Shown here: positions 38,226 to 52,500 of the stretch, piece after piece
Layout: every line of letters starts with the position of its first letter
Position numbering within the stretch: the first letter of the stretch is position 1
Assembly (NCBI GenBank): GCA_002751075.1
Contig: NAOQ01000015.1
Span: 31,851 to 95,850 of the forward strand
From: Ichthyophonus hoferi
Lineage: Eukaryota > Opisthokonta > Ichthyosporea > Ichthyophonida > Ichthyophonidae
Reading direction: 5' to 3'
Length of the DNA: 64,000 nt
Translations under genes and position numbers: made by a program
Notes under the pieces: model-generated
What the model was told of the DNA's origin: nothing
The model's database searches: none
What the model saw: the letters and a program-made list of their open reading frames with translations, nothing else

Positions 38226-38481
38226 TAAATACATGAAAAATCATTAGTAATACATAATAGCAAAAGAGAAGACGAATCCAGCAGAGCTTGTAAATATCCG
38301 TCAGATAAAAAGTAAAGAAAAATAGAATGTACAAAAGGAAGGAGAGTCGATAGTGCCCCTTAGGGAAGGAGTTGCCTTATCATGTACAATACAATGCATC
38401 CAAAAGGATCATTGCTTAAAGTGTGCCAATCTTAACAAGTCCTTTAGCATATGAAGGTGCAATACAAATAGTCGGCAAAGG

Positions 38482-41400
38482 CTATACTGGGGTGTGGCGC
38501 TCCACCTTGGAGAGAATATGTTTTCCATACGTGTAGCGACGAAGAGACATAATGTGAGGTTGAAGCTGAATAAGTAGGTTTTGTCTGAGCTTATCATCTG
38601 CTGCATCAATCATCTTCTGAACCACATAGTTGGCATATTGATCTTTCATCATCAGGTATAGTGCACTGATCTCACTGAAGGGGGTAGGTACAGGCATATT
38701 TATGAGAAAGAAGTTGGGGGAGGCACTCCATATGTTGTCTAAATACCATATCATAAACAAACATGTACACACATTAAGAATTCTCCCTGCATCATATCAA
38801 GTAAGGCAAAAACCACAAAATCAAAAAGTGCAGTCTAAGACATAATGACTATGCAGGATACATCTAGTAATACACCCATGTACATGTATCAGCAGATGTT
38901 TACAGATGAAACAAAATACCACTGCAACCCACCTTACTGATTCGTTCATAACTTCACTTATCATAGCTGTGCGTTGAGCCTGGGTGCCATACACGAGACA
39001 TTTCTCCACCACATTGCTAGCAAATTTGTGCTGACTCATTAGAAGCACATGACCCTTCATGCGTTCAACAATGAGCAATTTATCCTGTGGTCTGCCGTGC
39101 TCCAGCACATGCTGGATGACATAATTGCCGTATTGATCCTGCAACATTTCTCCGCATGAGCATCATCACATACATAATAGAAATAGAAATAAAAACCAAC
39201 ACTATCTGTTCTAGAATCTAATGCAATTATACCAGAACATTGCCTTTAAAATCAATTTCATTAACCGAAAACATATCCACTTAATTGAATACTCTTCTTT
39301 CTCTCGAACACCACCACCATCACAACGATTATCAACAATTAAATACCATACGGTAAATGGAGCTCTTACAAAGTAAGAGGCATACCTGGACAAGGTTAAT
39401 AGCAAAGCGATGTAGTTCGTCAAGAAGGGCGTTAATCTGTGTTTCTGAACAGTGTTCTAACATGCGTTGAATCACACGACAGCCGTAAGGATGTGTAGAC
39501 AGAGAACACACCTGGGTAAGAACGGCCTATTACGATTCTGTTTGCTATCGTGGTACTGATCTAATAACCCTAACATTATAGCTGTCATATAATAGTACAG
39601 AAAGGAAGAGTGGAAGCATGTCATTGCTTAATAACACAATATGTGGTGAGATAGGCTAGAAATAAGCCTGTAGGGATAGGTGTAAACTGCAATGAACATG
39701 GGCCACATACGTTACTGGTACTACAAGTTTGGTATGCTGCGTTTGTGACAAAAGCAAAGCATGCTAATCGCACCCGAACAAAATATATTATGTTAGGCCC
39801 AATAATATCGTGTAGATCAACCATCACAAATAACATGGCGTTGGCCCTTTTAGGTTTATTTAATACGCCAAAAGATAAATATAATCACACCATTGACAAC
39901 TAACAGCTGTATCCCATGCCCATACAGACATAAAGCATACCTGGCCCTTAAAGGAGTCTACAATGAACTGGATAGTGTCAGGGTCAAATGATTCAATGCA
40001 CTTTTGAATAACATGATTCCCGTTCTGATCCTTAACACAGCGAATAACGTTGCCATCAAGTTCCTTTACTAGCCTTACTTGTAGATCCTGTGGCATAATA
40101 GTTACCTTAGATTAACACACGTCCCTGTCTCACCTACACACTGCACCCTTTTAACCCTATACTCCACTTCCTCGTAAAGCATTCTCCAAAGCTCGCATAT
40201 ATCTTCACATATATGAATATACGGCATTATAAGCTCAAATTTACACAATGCACAGAGATTATGAGTAGGAAAAAATCAAACACAAAGCAAAATCTCTTGT
40301 AGATATAACATGATGAAGTATCAATAAAAAACGCATTCACATATGGAAATCATGCATACCGCGCCCTTTATCCAGTTACAAGCATACCAGGGCCCATAGG
40401 AGGGTCAAAATCAGAGGCCTATGTGATTGCAGATATGTATATTTTTACAGATATACAAAAAAATAAATAAAAAATACATACTTTGTGCTCAGGTGGAACG
40501 GATTCCAATGCTTTTTGAATAACACGACAACTGTACATTTGCAAAGAAAGCTGCAAGAGATGACCCTCTACAGTTTGCGCCAAAACCAGCTTTTGGTCTG
40601 CTGTGCCGTAGTCAAAGAATTTTTGTATCACATAATTGCCAAACACATCGGCCATCAGTTCAAGTGCATCTGGTAGTATCTCTGTAGCCATTGGGAGGAG
40701 CACATATGATGAATAAATGGAAGGAATAGGTACATTTTATCAATACCGCACCAGATACTGCTTGGCAAGGTACCATCAATATATATCGACAGCTGTACAC
40801 TAGTGAATATTCAATCATGTGTCCTAAGTATTTCTACAACTTAACAGATAGTCTAGTAGATTGGTACTGATGGCCAGTGTTTAGTCAAACTAAAAATGCA
40901 ATATAATCTTAGCCAGGCCCTCACCACAAGGAAAGCAAAATATAATAGTGCCCAGTTTTACAGGGTCTAGTGACGATTATATATACAGTTCAGACAACTC
41001 ACATATCAGCCAAGGTTGCATTTATATCTGGCTACTAGACCCTCCCCACATTATAAAACAAAATCACAGTACAATAGTCTAGTATACAGACCTTTAAATA
41101 TCAGGTCCTTCTCGACAGGAGTAGCACTCTCCAATTTCTGCTGAATGAATCTAGACCCGTGCTGATCATTAGCAAATTCCACCACAAAACCAACTATATC
41201 GTTTATTTGCAAATTATGGCGCCTGTTGTTTCTGAAATCCTCCAGAATTTTACTCCTGGGAGCACCCAGCTCACCAGACTTCATGGGAGGTGAAGTAGGA
41301 GCTTGCCCAGAATATTCGCGGTTATGTGAACGGTTTTCTCTGGGGTTGTTATTGTTGGGAGCTGAAAAGGCCTCACCCCGAGATGGGCCGTCGGGGTGAG

Positions 41401-44400
41401 TGCACATGTACTGATTCTGAGAATGCTGCTTATTGTAGGGGACCGGAGCAGGCCCACGTATCTGATGCATCCGCCGGTTCTCTTGCTGAATATAGCGCAA
41501 GCTCTGCATGACCTGGTATTGTTCTCCGTCTCCACCCATCTGCTGGTGGTGGTTGTAACTGAAGGGAGTAGAATGCGACGGGTATGAATACTATTACTTC
41601 CCTATGTCTTAATCTTCAGCTTAATATACCGCGTCCTTTGATCAAATAAATGACAGCCTTTATTCGCTCAAATATATATACAGGACTTTTCCCTACGTAT
41701 AGCATGGTCATTTTAACATAAACGGCATTGAGTAATAGTAATGTGCGTAGGAAATCCCAAAGAGGAGTATGTTGGGGGTGAGCAGCTACAATTGAATACA
41801 TAAATACGCATAACCAGTTATCCTAACCATGCATATTGACACTGAGCATATTAAAACACATCACACTATTAATACAATTTATGAACGGTACGGTAAGCCA
41901 AGAAAATTGGAAATATATAAATATATATATAAATAAATAAAATAGGAAAACATGAGCCGTGGGAAGGACATACTCATTCATTGATCTGACACGTTCTGGG
42001 TGAAATCCACCACCGTTAGGCCCTTGATTATAATTACCCCTATAGCCCTGTGGGGGCTGCAGATATCCTATACTCAGTACCCTGCTCATACATGGATATG
42101 TGGACAATATATATGATATACTCAGCAACAATGTGGGGTGTCATGTTTGTAAATAGTACACATGTATACTGTGAGAATAAAGAAAATAACAAAAAACGCC
42201 AAGATGGTTCATATGCATACAGTTCTTTCCATCGCATACCTTCCTGCCACCTCGTTCCATGCCATAATGTGGGCCCCTATTATGAGGAGGCTGTACAGGC
42301 ATGCTATTCTGCCTGCCAAATTGTGGGGGCTGGTGATACATGTTCTTATCACCCTCATAATACATGTTGGATGATGGCTGATGATGGTTTGGTACGTATC
42401 CTTGTATGTGACCTAGTTTGGTGCCATACATTACACATTAGATATTTACCTGCAATATTGTTACTTTGTAAATGGTATCGTCACACACGCCTATAGTTAC
42501 TGTAATTGCCGTACACATCTCGCTATCGACTAAATGTAGCTTTATTTATAAAGCGCTCCATCTAAAAAGGGCATCAAATATTGATATTAAATAAACCATC
42601 ATTTATGTACTAAAACTACTATAGGGATTTAGAAAACCCTGTTATCATGTTGTACCCTGCAAATGTACAATACTTACCATGCACATGACGGGGAATGGAA
42701 TCGTGACCAGCAGAGTAGAATGCCTCCCGAGGTCGCTCTATTTGTCGCTGTTTGTTCATTTTATTATCGTTCATGTCTCCATACATAGATCGTCCCATGT
42801 CCTAAAAGATAAACCAAGTTCAACACATTGTGCCACATCTCTCATTTTAAAATGTGTAACAAGTATTGTATCACCACTAATACATTCTGCAACAGATGTA
42901 GAACTTACAGGCGGAAAGGACGACTTGTGCTTAACATGGCATTACGACGTATTTGATATTAAAAAAAAGTCGGGAAAGAGGGCACTAGGCGTGGAACAGT
43001 GTAGTGTAGAAATATAATAAAATGATGATTAAAAATAAACTGCCATATACTTGCTAGAGCTTAAAAATCAGAAAAAATCAACCAATAACGTTTACAGAGT
43101 TTGCATATACTACTTGCATTTAGAAGTACACAGGTTTAACATTAACCCACACATAACATTTAAAGAACGGGCTAAATGACCCGAGTGTGGTAGCAATCAG
43201 AATCAGAAACGAATTCGAAACCAATCAAAAAAACAAAAACAAAAACTTGTATACAGTAGAAAGTACATGTGGTAGAACAACATGGAACATCCACGCTGCC
43301 GATGATTTATAATTATTATGTGAGCATGCATTTTCAATCATATCTTATATGGTCACGTTTAGCTAATGCATGCTTTTATACGAGGGAAGTAACAAAATGG
43401 ATGTAATACATACGCCTCCTCCATCCATGGACATTGAGCCCATGCTCTCCACAAACCCTCTAGGCAGGGATGACGAGTAGTGGAATGGTTGTCTTTGCTG
43501 CATATTTCGTGGATCAGATATGATCATGTTAGTGGGTAATCCATGTAAAGGCTTTGGTCGGGGAGAATCAAAATCATCCAGATACGTAAGTAATGGGACT
43601 TTCATTTCTGGGCTATCAAAGGACGAGGAGCCACCAGGGCTTTTAGCAGTATCCCGCTGTTACAAAAACGGGCCGCGTTAAGCCCACTACTACATTTCAA
43701 CATCAAGCACATGGCACATGCTATTAAAATATGCAAAACTCTTTTAGAGAACAAATTGATGATTGGTTAAGTCATAAATCATACCAGATAGGAACCAAAA
43801 AATAACTTGCAACCTATAAACTGTAATCTTTTAACACCTGTCTTGTAGGCAATTATAGCACTAAGGTATGAACCAAAAACCTACAGATAGTTGTCTTAAA
43901 ATATATACGGAACAATAAACTTTTCTGCATGTAATGCTTGTGCAGCTGGGATTTTGTTGGCTCACAACCATAAATACTCGTATATTGAGACAATCAACCT
44001 TTTCAGGCACCCATTTATAAATATGCCTAACTCTCAAACTTCGTCTAAACTCAACCCTACAGCGTCTTCAAAACATACCAAAAAAAAAATCGGTATCAAA
44101 CAATAATGCCACAACTTACCCCAATGGAAGTGCCTGGTGTAAAGATGTTTGACGAAGGACCGTCTGTCCTCAAACTGGAAAACATCCGTGGGGAGTCATG
44201 GTTGCCCCAAATGCCTCCAGTGTCCTACCAAAAAAAAAGCCATTAAACTTCAACACAATAATAATGCGCTTGGTTTCCTTTCTACGACCCTATTTAAAAA
44301 TAACAATGTACATCAAGTATTATTGTCAATCTTTATGTCTGGATTTATATAAGTTGTTCATTAAAAAATTGCTGGCAAGATTTATGGCATTACCCCTTGT

Positions 44401-46129
44401 CTATCTTGTTGAATAGCATGAAATGAATTTAACGTTGTAAATTTCCTCCAATAATAGCATAATAGCAGCCTGCTTGAATACGCACATATGAATATAGCTA
44501 CTAGTCATAAGATGCAATTTACCCATCAATATATATCTCGTGTAATATACAATAACAGGAGAATACATGTATACGTTAAGTTAGGTAGTAGTTATAATAA
44601 ACGACATGCCTCCAACTATAACAAAACAATTACACTATTCCTGTTTTGAATAAGTAATAGCATCAACCATGGTTTCAACAAATAAACAATACACTCAACC
44701 ACTCATTCCCTTCTATCCACAAGAGCAGCAACCTGCCCCACAATCACAGCATGACTTACAAGGCTGGTGAGTTTTGACATATAGTCATCACTGCCTAGAT
44801 TAGCAGTCTGAGCCCCAAATAAATTAGGTTGATTATTATCACCTCCCCAGGGGTTCCATATGTTTGCACTAGTAGGTGTCCTTGCAGGCTCTTCATCTAC
44901 CTGTCGCTGCCAAAACATAATTATCAAAGATTCTGAGGCCTCCAAATCTAAAGATTAAATATGCCGCTCTGCTCCCGTAGAGAGTAAAGCAATTATTTTT
45001 TGAAAAGGACTTCGTGTCCCAATACTGCTTAACTAGATTTTGTGGAATTTATGAATGGCCAAGGCATAAAATTTTAAAATGAGGGTGAGCCAAGAAATTT
45101 GTATACTGGAAATAATGACCAAGATAAACAAGACAATGCATGCAAAACGAGTGCTAAAGCTATATGCATGCATTGGTTTATGTGATTACTAGCATAGGTC
45201 ACATTAACCAGTCAAATTTGGGTGGGCAGCGGTGTTTTATTGATATATATATATTTTTTTTTTCATAAAAATATTAAACAATAATAAACAAAGGGATAGG
45301 AAAACGCAACTAGAGAACGAGAATATGGAAAATTAACACAACGTTGCAGCCACTAGATAAGAACATCCACAAGAAATAGTTAAATACATACTCGGAAATA
45401 CGCGTCATAATAAGCAGTCAGAGGATCAACTGAACTAGAAATATCCCTTAAATATTCGGCCTCGGCCCCAAACACCTCGTTTAATAAGGGGCTAGATGCC
45501 TGTGGCGGAGCGCTATTGGATCGGAAATCCGAGTCTTTTAGCTTGGCTAGGTGGGGATTATGACCTCGGCTACCCTCCTGAACTAGGTCAGCCAGTTCAC
45601 CCTACCAACCCATATTTGTCTTTTTAAATAAAGTTTCTTGTTATCATATTTTGAAGACCATGCAGTCTTCACATCAACGAAATGGGGAAAGCAGAAGAGG
45701 CGCACAAGAAAGTAATTACCGAAAGAAAATTCATTACTGCGACTTATTTCGAAGCACTTTATTATTCTTTGAACGGAGAAAATAAGAAAAATGTAGCTCA
45801 ATGACAACGCTAAAAATGGAAGTCAACAATAATCAGCCGTGGATTTTCTTAAGAAGCATTTTTTCTTAAGAAGCATGGTAAAGTTCACGAACGATTGCAT
45901 ATACCTTACTGATAATAATAGACGCCCCTGCTGGAGTTTCTATATCTACGCATTAATCTTATATAAAGGATTTAATAATATATACGTTTGAGCAAACGAG
46001 GTGTACGCATTAATAAGTATAATTTCATTAGTGTTTGTCAAGCTCAGAGATTTAAGAGAGAAAACAAACTACCTTCAATTGCACGTCCCTTTCTGCCGAA
46101 GGCTGGGAAATGAAATGGTCGGATGCCAT
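38482..46129 (-). CDS. PUM: Pumilio-family RNA-binding repressor, 14 exons
   Basis: This is a cytoplasmic sequence-specific mRNA repressor. Exons from the start: 46073-46129, 45392-45601, 44760-44906, 44120-44224, 43414-43656, 42678-42801, 42240-42412, 41974-42056, 41092-41558, 40482-40681, 39941-40087, 39386-39511, 38933-39138, 38482-38674. They join to 826 residues. Residues 1 to about 480 are Asn/Gln/Pro/Gly-rich and disordered-looking, with a RSNSAPP site. The PUF domain starts at [10 protein letters not shown] (about 483). Its repeats read SR-Q (HGSRFIQ), NY-Q (FGNYVIQ), CR-Q (YSCRVIQ), NH-Q (NGNHVIQ), CR-Q (YGCRVIQ), NY-Q (YGNYVIQ), SN-E (FASNVVE) and NY-Q (YANYVVQ). That is the classical code for UGUANAUA. 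The end after [10 protein letters not shown] is a few residues shorter than in human PUM1. The small N-terminal exons are less certain than the PUF exons. Confidence 0.95.
45843..45877. repeat. Duplicated TTCTTAAGAA palindrome in Pumilio intron 1
   Basis: The unit TTTTCTTAAGAAGCAT occurs twice in a row, each containing the perfect ten-base palindrome TTCTTAAGAA. It lies about 250-290 bases inside the gene from the start codon. It could be a paired factor-binding site or a simple slippage duplication. Confidence 0.5.
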
Positions 46130-46213
46130 AGCTAATCTAATTTACTAAACTGTTTGGTTTCCCTGTAGGGAAAAACAAACCAGTCAGACTCTAATCAAAA
46201 ATCAAAAGGGTTA

Positions 46214-46261
46214 TGAAACCTTCTAAGTTTCATTTTTAGAAGGAAATGGCTTAAGGTTTCA
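46214..46261. promoter_or_regulatory. Nested inverted repeat upstream of the Pumilio start
   Basis: CCTTCTAA (46219-46226) pairs with TTAGAAGG (46236-46243) around a nine-base loop. Outside it TGAAACC (46214-46220) can pair with GGTTTCA (46255-46261), sharing its last two bases with the inner stem. It lies 85-132 bases upstream of the ATG, so it may be in the 5' leader as an RNA hairpin or in the promoter. No function is shown. Confidence 0.35.
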
Positions 46262-49200
46262 ACTAGAGAATGCTGTTCCGTGTAAAGAACCGTAATGCAG
46301 GCAGTCATGGAAATCGTCACTTTTCAAGTTTTTTCAAGAAAGTTCCAAAGATTATTAGTAAACCTACACTTGATAAATAAAAAAATACGTGTATATTATA
46401 CATATATATACGTATATGGGATTCGCGCAGGTTCATATTGATAGTCACTCAGAATAATAGATAATTATAGATTTACGTCATTTTAAAATTGCAGGAAGTA
46501 AAAGATGATCATAAAATACTAACATCTATCCGATGCATCCATTAATGATTCTGTGCAATCCGCCTAAATTAACATCGTTATTAGCTTTATATTTCTAAGT
46601 CTCACTGACCTACGACATTCCACTCGGAGCAAACGATAATTTTTGAACGCAACACAATTAACTTTATTTTCAAATAAAAATTTAAAAAATGTCGCCCGCA
46701 GGCGACAGAAACAAAAGCCGCGTAATACCATTATTGAAGCTCAAAAGCTGTATTATGCGATAAACATTTATCTAGCAAAAACATGGATTGTAAGGTCCTT
46801 AATTGGTAAGTTAAAATTAAATTTTAATTATAATACTTTTATTATCTTAAGGTCGTGGGTACAAATAACACAAATGCTAAGGAATTTCAAGGCTCAGCCA
46901 CAACCCAATCACAAGTTAGACAACTAAAAAAACTGTTTTTTGGAATTCCTCTCTATAAAGGACTTTTTGGCTACAGATATAAATATAATGGCTCGTTTTA
47001 TATTCTTTAGGCTACCCAAATATTGTTTCATTATCTGTTTTAGATTCTTTTTTGGATCTATATTGAACTTCACTCACATTCTCGATAATTTTTTCAATTA
47101 TTTGTGTTTTTTATAATTATCCCATATTAACTCTAACTTGTGTGAAATATGTTAGCTCCATACTATTATCCACCCTATCACGTACACTTGTAAGTTTCAA
47201 CCAACATTTTCCAAGGGCATATTTGCATCAAAAACTACCCTCCAGTGGCACTCTTAACTTGATATTCTGACTATTAATGGCAGCCAAGCATATTTATGTT
47301 TTAGAGGTTAATGTATATTCAGAAGATCTAGGAACTAGAACTTTCAATATTGTATATTATGCTTTGCCAAGCTTCACTACTCCTTCCTCCTCTCTCCATC
47401 CTCATTTATAAATTATTATCAAATTATTCGATATAATGGGTAAATTGATACAAATATAAACATGCTGCATAATTATTATAGACCTAGAAATGCATAGATG
47501 TATTTGATCAAAGTAGTGTAAAGTTTTAAAATTTTAAGCAGCACGTGCATAAACAATTATCTAGGAAACATACATGATTACCTGGCTATATATATCCTCT
47601 AAATAGCAGTAACTGTTGTTTACAAAGGCCAACATGTAACAGTTCATACTTAATGCTGCCGCGTAAATATTAAGTCTTACTGTAAATAATCAATAGATAA
47701 ATAATTTATTACTTTAAAGCATGCACATTTTTAACCTTATGTGTATTATATAGCTTTATTATATCCATCCAAAGTATTACTACATTCGAAGTAAATTATT
47801 GATATAGCTGATAAGAAACATACATTCCTTACCTCTCCTTAATATATGTGCTAATCAACACTAAATATTGGCTCGAAAATTCATGTATTTTAAAAACTAC
47901 ATGATAATGGAACATTTAAAATCATCCTCAGATTTTGTAGTTATGTCTCCGGTGTATATATATACATAGCCTTCGCATCTGATTTTATCCGATGGTTAAC
48001 TATTTTCAGTAAGCTAATGTGTACTCGTGTTTTGAAATTAAGTATCTTGAGCTTCTAATGTGTAATACAAATAAAAAAATATAATGTAACCGATCATACT
48101 CTCAATTATTCCTCAATAAATAAATATATCTTGTTATTGGTATTCACATGTAACGCTCAGAAGCTTGCACATCCAGAACTTGATTATCATAAGCCGGCAC
48201 ATCGGCTGCATAAATTCTAAGTAAACATTGTTTGTACCAGTAAACCACATAAATTGACCATCTACTCGCACGTGAAGCCTCAAAGACACAGTCGCTTCAT
48301 TATACAGAGATTCGTTGAGTGTAAAATAAGAGAGTACTTGATACTTTAAGATCATCTTTGCTTTAAATAAAAACTTCTACGCACAGTTGCATAAATTACT
48401 ATAATATTTAGTGCTTCACTAACTAAGATTTATAGAGGTCGTATATTATTCCAATTGTCATACATTGCCTGACTACTGGCCAAGACAGGTAGTCTTCCTA
48501 TTAAAGAGACGAAAATCCCCTTATACCCAGAGGGTCTAAGTTATATCTTTAACAACATTGTGAAACTATAAGAGCCTTATTAAATATTGATTTTCAAGAT
48601 ATAAGTCAATTCACTAAAAACCTTGCGGCTGCAGGAAGAAAAATAGACGTCAAGGACCGTTACATATTAATACTTGAACTATCGTAATATCAGCCAATGT
48701 TTCTGAATTTTAATCACAGCCCTCCATATCCCGGGACACGGATGTCTCTACATAGACGACACAATCAAAGTAGTATATCAAACCACATTAATATTTATAG
48801 TAAGGTTTACGTAGTGGATTTATGACTAGGCAATAAAGTGAACACATACATCCAGAGCACATTTATATAACATATAAACCAATTTCCTGGAAGGACAAAC
48901 ACAGGTCATTTATTTTAACTTTCATTCGGAGCATGAATCAAACCGTCAAGCGACCCTCTTTACCATACAAAGAGTTCTGGTGACCATTAAAGGCCAGCTA
49001 AAGGTATCCCATACTAACTATACCCTGTAAAATATCAACCACTACTACCTTAATATTATCAAGTAAGAAAAACTAAAATTGTACGGAAAATGCTATTTTT
49101 TTTTTATAGTCAATACAATAACCTTCATAATAGTTATGTAGTAAACCGTATCGGCCCACAACTGACTTTTATCCATACATAGTTCAACAAAAATATCAAA

Positions 49201-49540
49201 TAATCAGGTTACGCCCTAGTAGTAGGATATGCAATGTTTCTCCACAACACCAGATAATATATTAAATTAACCATACTGACAATCCTACTTTTGTACGTTG
49301 AAAGCCCATGCCTACATATACATATACCTACATATAAACCAAAGATGTACGTAGATTAAACTGAAATGATTAGAGGAAAGCTATAAGAAGATGGTTATTT
49401 CATCAAATAATTATTATTATGATTGTGATTACTATTATTATTATTCTTATCATTATGAATTATTATTATTATGATTGTAATTATCAAAATATGTTGATTC
49501 GACTATGGCAATTGCAAGCAAAGCAATAGTAATGATGACA
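46262..49540. other. Intergenic region between Pumilio and LIN9
   Basis: This stretch includes the Pumilio upstream region and the LIN9 3' flank. An (AAT)-rich duplicated tract at about 49410-49486 sits 55-130 bases after the LIN9 stop. Short frames at plus 46643-46927 and minus 48134-48355 are open but unrecognised; the latter is reported as a finding. I see no established gene here. Confidence 0.5.
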
Positions 49541-52500
49541 TTACTGATCATGAAGACTACCACTAGTGATACTGGACTTGATGCATGCTATACAGTGTTC
49601 CATCTCGCGGTAGAGTCTAGGCCAGGCTATAGTCAGCAATGGTAGACATACACACAATGTAACAACACATATACAATAATTTTATAACAATATTACAAAT
49701 TTTAAACTTACCATTAACACAGGCCGAGTAAAAGATGGAGCTCAGAATAGTTATAGATAGACGAAAGAATAAATATATACAGAACAATAACGAGATAAAG
49801 TGATATGCACGGAGATAGATACAACAGGACAGTCGATGTAGATACAATAAAAATTATGCCTATTCCTTCACTAACCCTGTATCTTATATTTTATCAATGA
49901 CCATAATGTAGAGGGTGGCGTGTAAGGCAAGTGGGACGAAAAGCACTCATACAAGTACTACACAGACACATTTAACCATATATATTGAAAAGAACACATA
50001 TACACATACGGAAGCAAATATGTAGAAAAATATATACAGGAAAATATAGTGTAACAATAGATCCAGAAACGCGCACATATATACAAGGATACATATTTGC
50101 ATAAACACATACCCCATATTACTTTGATGGCGAGGCTTTAAGATGGTCATGGCACTTTGCAGGTTGGATGCCACCTTTACTGGTGGTAACGTTTCCTGTG
50201 CACATGTCTAGAGAGATAGGTTAACAAGAGAACATATACAAGTAAATTTTAGTGGGCCAAGAGAATTAAAGCGAGGGCAAGGTAGAAAGTACATTGCATT
50301 GAACGTGTAAGTGAAAACCATGTTGACAAAGAATGATTAAAAAGAGAAAATAATAAGAGGGACACCACATAGAAAATTAAAGAGAAACATTCATAAGAGA
50401 AAAGAAAAAGGGATGGCATATGAAGTATAAATATACATGAGAAAATACCCTACATTACTGTCACCAACAATACATTAAAATTATCAGCATTAGTAGCATG
50501 TGACCAAATGTGCTCTATGGTACACCTAGTCCTCGGGCTATATATATTATATTATATTATAGTTTTAGACCTACATAGTTGAAGTATGTGTATTAAGGTA
50601 TTGTGCATTACTTGGTGTTAATTTATATTCTAAGTACTGTTTCCTATAAATAAGTGCCAAAAATGAAAAAATGAAACTACCTTTATATCATAACGCCCTG
50701 TATATACACGATTTACTAATACAGTTCCATAATTAAAAATGGGACACAACTCCACAAATCTTTGAAAATAAATCCAAGTATACAACTATGTGACCTTGCT
50801 TAGATACATAGCTATAAATGCTTTCTTACACATACCTTTATTTGTAATAGTAATAACAGGCAGTTGGTTGCGGCAGTCTGCAGGGCCTCACTGATAGGTT
50901 GGTCCTGAGTCTGCTTCTGACCCTCTCTATTTCTGTCACTAAGCAATTAGTAATGTTCATTCTATACACACATCCATACTCGATAGCCCTGCCTTAATAC
51001 CTACCGCGTTTCTTCTATTATTGTTATTATGTAGTCTCAGTTAACCTGTATCACGCCGTATTGCATGCACCCCCAAGCGGATGCACTTTAAAAAAAGCAT
51101 CGGAGGTAGTGGTCACTTGATAAACAAATAATATAACCTCCACAAAACTGAGAGTAATAAAACTATTGACTTACCTATGCTTTAATGTAGCCGCCACAGT
51201 TTTGGCCATATTAGTTGCAGCATGTCTTATTCTTTCCATTGTGTCTTCTGGTCTGCCATTGGCCTTTCCTATCCTCCCCACCCATCAGCGCAATGCTCAT
51301 TGGTTATAAGACATATACAATGTAACTAAAGATCATAGTCTGTATGTTTAGATGAACATGATATCTGTCTAATCAATTGACCAATGTTGGTGTAGTCTCT
51401 CTGTGTGTAAATATATATACATTAAACCATTTCAGAACAAACGTCTCCTATATATATATATCTCCCTATCTTACTTCATCTCATATAATATAGATACCAC
51501 TTACGCATCAGATTTGATTTTATGTCACTTTATTCCAAAACTAAATCATATCAACCTCTCAGTATATAAAACTGTCTTTTTGATTCACAAAACAAAACAC
51601 TACCATCAATATATATATGACTATTAACATACGGGAGCATCATTATGAAACAAGTACTTACCATCTATACCGCCCTCCTGATTGTCTACCTGGTTGTCCT
51701 TCCCTGAACCATCCTAGGTATCATGGCAGCAGTGAGTAACAGACCACATATTAATATTTGTCTTATAATGAGTTTGACATTAATGTTAGAGTTGTACATT
51801 TTACTATACAGTGCATTTATATTTCTCAGATTTATTTTACAATATTTAATGATTCATATTAATTCATAAATCAGTACCTTTCTATTGTGCATTACATCCA
51901 ACATATATGTTTTTATGATATATATTCATTACATTAATATCTTACACTGCACCAGGAAGCAATCAGGCGTGATTCTACACATTCTCCAAAAGAGCATCAG
52001 AGCTATAGTAATATTTTAATATCGAGCATAAATAATAGCCACCCTTGTGATACGAGATAGAGTCGCTGTATGTGTCCATAAATGCCAAACACAATACCAT
52101 GCTATATCATAACTACATGACATAAGGTGATCCAAATACATACATATAGTGCCATTTGTCTAAATAATTATTGCCATCACAGAAAAACAGAATGAAATGA
52201 TAAAAATGAAAATGAAAATAACACAAATGATAATAGTACAGCAGGTGGGTTGGTGAACGCTGGGGTGAAAACACACCTATCCTACCCATATCCTACCCCT
52301 ACCCCTACCCTGTTGGCCACGGCGAGTAGTGCAGTCATTGCAGGCCTGATCATTTCTTCCACACGATGTAACTGGACCATAGTCCACGCGTACTGTCTAC
52401 TAAACTCTTTCTCCAGTCCCTCAGATCCGCACAGGGCCACCTAGGTGCACGTGTTTCAAATAAACACCCCTTCCTTTACGCATTTACACACCTTCCTCCC

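Noticed and set aside
52261-52310. Telomere-like CCTACCC repeats
   Set aside because: Only a few degenerate units, directly at a LIN9 splice donor on the other strand; not a telomeric tract.
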